From: Paracoccaceae bacterium
Lineage (GTDB): Bacteria > Pseudomonadota > Alphaproteobacteria > Rhodobacterales > Rhodobacteraceae
Direction: 5' to 3'
Assembly (NCBI GenBank): GCA_014872875.1
Contig: WKFI01000011.1
Coordinates: 248,001 to 312,000 of the forward strand
Length of the DNA: 64,000 nt
Position 1 is the stretch's first letter. Each line of letters begins with the position of its first letter. The notes below the pieces were generated by a model that worked only from the letters and a program-made list of their open reading frames with translations, was not told where the DNA came from and searched no databases. The position numbers were made by a program, and so were the translations under genes. Below, one piece after another: positions 62,418 to 64,000 of the stretch.

Positions 62418-63209
62418 ATGACAGGAGTTTTGCAGGGCAAGCGTGGCCTGATCATGGGCGTGGCAAATGACCGTTCCATTGCCTGGGGGATTGCCAAGGC
62501 GATGCACGAAGCAGGTGCCGAACTGGCCTTCACTTACCAGGGTGAAGCCTTCGGAAAACGGCTGGAGCCGCTGGCCCAAAGTGTCGGATCGGATTTCATG
62601 GTCGATGCGGATGTCACCGACGACGCGTCGCTGGACCGCGCATTTGCCGAACTGGCCGAGCGTTGGCCCACCATCGATTTTGTGGTTCACGCCATCGCCT
62701 ATTCCGACAAGTCGGAACTGACAGGGCGGTTCCTGAACACGACCCGGGCGAATTTCAAGAACTCGATGGACATCTCGGCCTATTCCTTCATCGAGGTGGC
62801 GCGTCGGGCTTATCCGATGATGCAGGAAAACGGTGGTACACTGCTGACGCTGACCTATCAGGGATCGAACCGGGTTGTGCCGAACTACAACGTGATGGGC
62901 GTGGCGAAGGCCGCGTTGGAGGCCGCGACCCGGTATTTGGCCAATGATCTGGGTCCCGATGGCATCCGCGTCAACGCGATCTCGCCCGGTCCGATGAAGA
63001 CCCTGGCCGGTGCTGCTATCGGCGGCGCGCGCAAGACCTTCCGCCACACCGAAGAAAACGCTCCGATGCGATCGAACGCAACGCTGGAGGCCGTCGGCGG
63101 TACGGCAGTCTACCTCACCTCGGATGCAGGTGCCTTCACCACAGGTGAAGTCATTCGCGTTGATGGTGGGTTCCATGTACTAGGCATGCCACAGCCTGAA
63201 TCGCTGTAA
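62418..63209 (+). CDS. fabI: Enoyl-ACP reductase (NADH), FabI type
   Basis: A 263-residue SDR-fold enoyl-ACP reductase. It has GKRGLIMGVANDRSIAWGIA (nucleotide-binding), HAIAYSDKSEL, and the Tyr-x6-Lys active pattern in YNVMGVAKAALE with SNRVVPNY, ending GEVIRVDGGFHVLGM. It reduces enoyl-ACP in each elongation round. Located right after fabB with a 5-base gap. FabI is the target of triclosan in relatives. Confidence 0.95.
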   Translation: MTGVLQGKRGLIMGVANDRSIAWGIAKAMHEAGAELAFTYQGEAFGKRLEPLAQSVGSDFMVDADVTDDASLDRAFAELAERWPTIDFVVHAIAYSDKSELTGRFLNTTRANFKNSMDISAYSFIEVARRAYPMMQENGGTLLTLTYQGSNRVVPNYNVMGVAKAALEAATRYLANDLGPDGIRVNAISPGPMKTLAGAAIGGARKTFRHTEENAPMRSNATLEAVGGTAVYLTSDAGAFTTGEVIRVDGGFHVLGMPQPESL

Positions 63210-63287
63210 CCGTGAAATCCACCCAAGGTTGAGCGGTTTGCACGGCCGCTCGCCGCTTCGCGGTCAAAGTGCCGCCACGTCAATGCC

Positions 63288-63869
63288 ATGTTTCGCTGTT
63301 ATCCCAACCTCATGGAACAGCGTAATCAGCATACCGCCACGGATGATGTCTCCCTCAGCGCAGCCCTGCGTGAACCCGCGCGCAAGCCGGGTTTTGTCAG
63401 GATTGCCGGATGGTGCCTTGTCGTGGGCTGCGCTTTGTCTATGGGCGCAATTCTGGTGACAAATCCGATGGTTGGCGAGAAGCTGTCGACCCTGACCGAA
63501 TTCGATACGTCGCAGGATGCAGATGATCTCCCGGCTGCGGGAACTGCAGCGTCGCAAGACGTCGATGCCAGCGACGCCGAGTTCAAATTCCCGATTCGCA
63601 CCATCATGGCGGTTGGTTCAGTCAGCCAATCGGCCCGCTCGGCTTTGGGACTGGGCAGTCCGATGGATGCGATCACGACCGAGGGGCTGAATCTTGAGGG
63701 GCTGGAAATCACGGGCCTCGACCCCAAAGCGGCGGATCAAGACACCGAGACGCAAGGCTCGTCCTTCTTTTCGGGGTCATCTTCAAGCAACAACGAACGT
63801 CCGACCGTCAGCGTTCTGCCGCAAAGCCGCGTTCCCGTGCGCCGTGCAGGAGTAAGCACCTCGAACTGA
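63288..63869 (+). CDS. Membrane-anchored protein of unknown function
   Basis: A 193-residue protein with an N-terminal cytoplasmic stretch, one transmembrane helix (FVRIAGWCLVVGCALSMGAIL, about residues 36-56) and a ~135-residue Ser/Asp/Gly-rich, low-complexity extracytoplasmic region, with SSFFSGSSSSNNERPTVSVL near the end. No known domain. An ATG at 63312 (MEQRNQ) is an alternative start; neither has a clear ribosome site. A probable envelope-associated protein. Confidence 0.6.
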   Translation: MFRCYPNLMEQRNQHTATDDVSLSAALREPARKPGFVRIAGWCLVVGCALSMGAILVTNPMVGEKLSTLTEFDTSQDADDLPAAGTAASQDVDASDAEFKFPIRTIMAVGSVSQSARSALGLGSPMDAITTEGLNLEGLEITGLDPKAADQDTETQGSSFFSGSSSSNNERPTVSVLPQSRVPVRRAGVSTSN

Positions 63870-63876
63870 TCGGTCC

Positions 63877-64000
63877 TCAAGCTGAACGGGCCTGTTCCAA
63901 TTCTGATGCCAGGACCTGCACCAGCTCTGCGGTTTTCATCGCGCGAGCCAAAGGCGCGCCCTGCCCAGCCCACTGCGCAGCGTAGCCCGCAACACCCGCC
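63877..64000 (-). CDS. Nitronate monooxygenase, C-terminal fragment
   Basis: The window edge cuts a minus-strand gene; its last 40 residues read AGVAGYAAQWAGQGAPLARA then MKTAELVQVLASELEQARSA. The W-AGQG-x-LAR pattern followed by a final AxELVxxLxxE helix is typical of the C-terminus of nitronate monooxygenases (2-nitropropane dioxygenases), FMN enzymes that oxidise nitronates. The call uses only the tail and is moderate. Confidence 0.6.
   Translation of the reverse strand, partial: AGVAGYAAQWAGQGAPLARAMKTAELVQVLASELEQARSA

Noticed and set aside
1-64000. CRISPR array, insertion sequence, prophage or toxin-antitoxin system
   Set aside because: No regularly spaced repeats, transposase, phage structural gene or paired small toxin-antitoxin genes were seen.

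Overview
This is a 64 kb stretch of chromosome from an alphaproteobacterium, most likely a marine Rhodobacteraceae (Roseobacter group, Ruegeria-like). The basis is the high GC content, the gene orders phoH-ybeY-corC-lnt-metK, rpsA-ihfB-lapA-trpF-trpB and irr/fabA-fabB-fabI, a Rhodobacterales-type SAM/SAH riboswitch before metK, a TRAP transporter, and a sulfonate-degradation locus. No CRISPR array, insertion sequence, prophage or rRNA was seen.

Layout. 1-6400: the tail of an HdeD-like membrane protein, then leuD and leuB separated by a membrane protein, an EEP-fold protein, an NAD(P)-binding epimerase and a LysR regulator. 6.4-8.2 kb: a Na/phosphate cotransporter and tRNA-Pro(CGG). 8.6-14.5 kb: a TPR membrane protein diverges from a poorly known group made of a GntH-like metallo-hydrolase with an in-frame amber stop, an exported 568-residue protein and a HupE/UreJ-like protein with a one-base frameshift. 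14.8-26.8 kb: a sulfonate locus with an IclR regulator, GMC oxidoreductase, TRAP binding protein, fused TRAP permease, DUF475 protein, the HisD paralogue HpsN, an SDR and a zinc dehydrogenase (HpsO/HpsP-like), a Usp protein and sulfopyruvate decarboxylase ComDE. The genes point to 2,3-dihydroxypropane-1-sulfonate (DHPS) being taken up, oxidised to sulfolactate and, after a step not encoded here, decarboxylated to sulfoacetaldehyde.

26.8-36.9 kb: an orphan TolC-like protein, rplY-pth, a serine hydrolase, two small enzymes, then trpB, trpF, lapA, ihfB and rpsA on the minus strand. 37.1-41.7 kb: accessory genes (acyl-CoA ligase, sulfatase, DUF1801 and others) lie between rpsA and cmk-aroA. 43.9-55.5 kb: mostly minus-strand housekeeping genes (amidohydrolase, trmB, bile-acid symporter family, ClpP-like protein, metK with its riboswitch, lnt, corC, ybeY, phoH, two small envelope proteins sharing an unusual motif, miaB). 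55.6-58.4 kb: an unassigned protein and a PhyH dioxygenase/LysR pair. 58.4-63.2 kb: irr and fabA, then an RTX-repeat gene remnant and two orphan genes, then fabB-fabI. The window ends with a membrane-anchored protein and the tail of a nitronate monooxygenase.

The most interesting points are the two lesions in neighbouring genes of the GntH/HupE cluster, the complete-looking DHPS uptake and oxidation block joined to ComDE without Xsc, the SAM/SAH riboswitch, the RTX scar inside the fab locus, and the duplicated IWVDPxGCxHW module.
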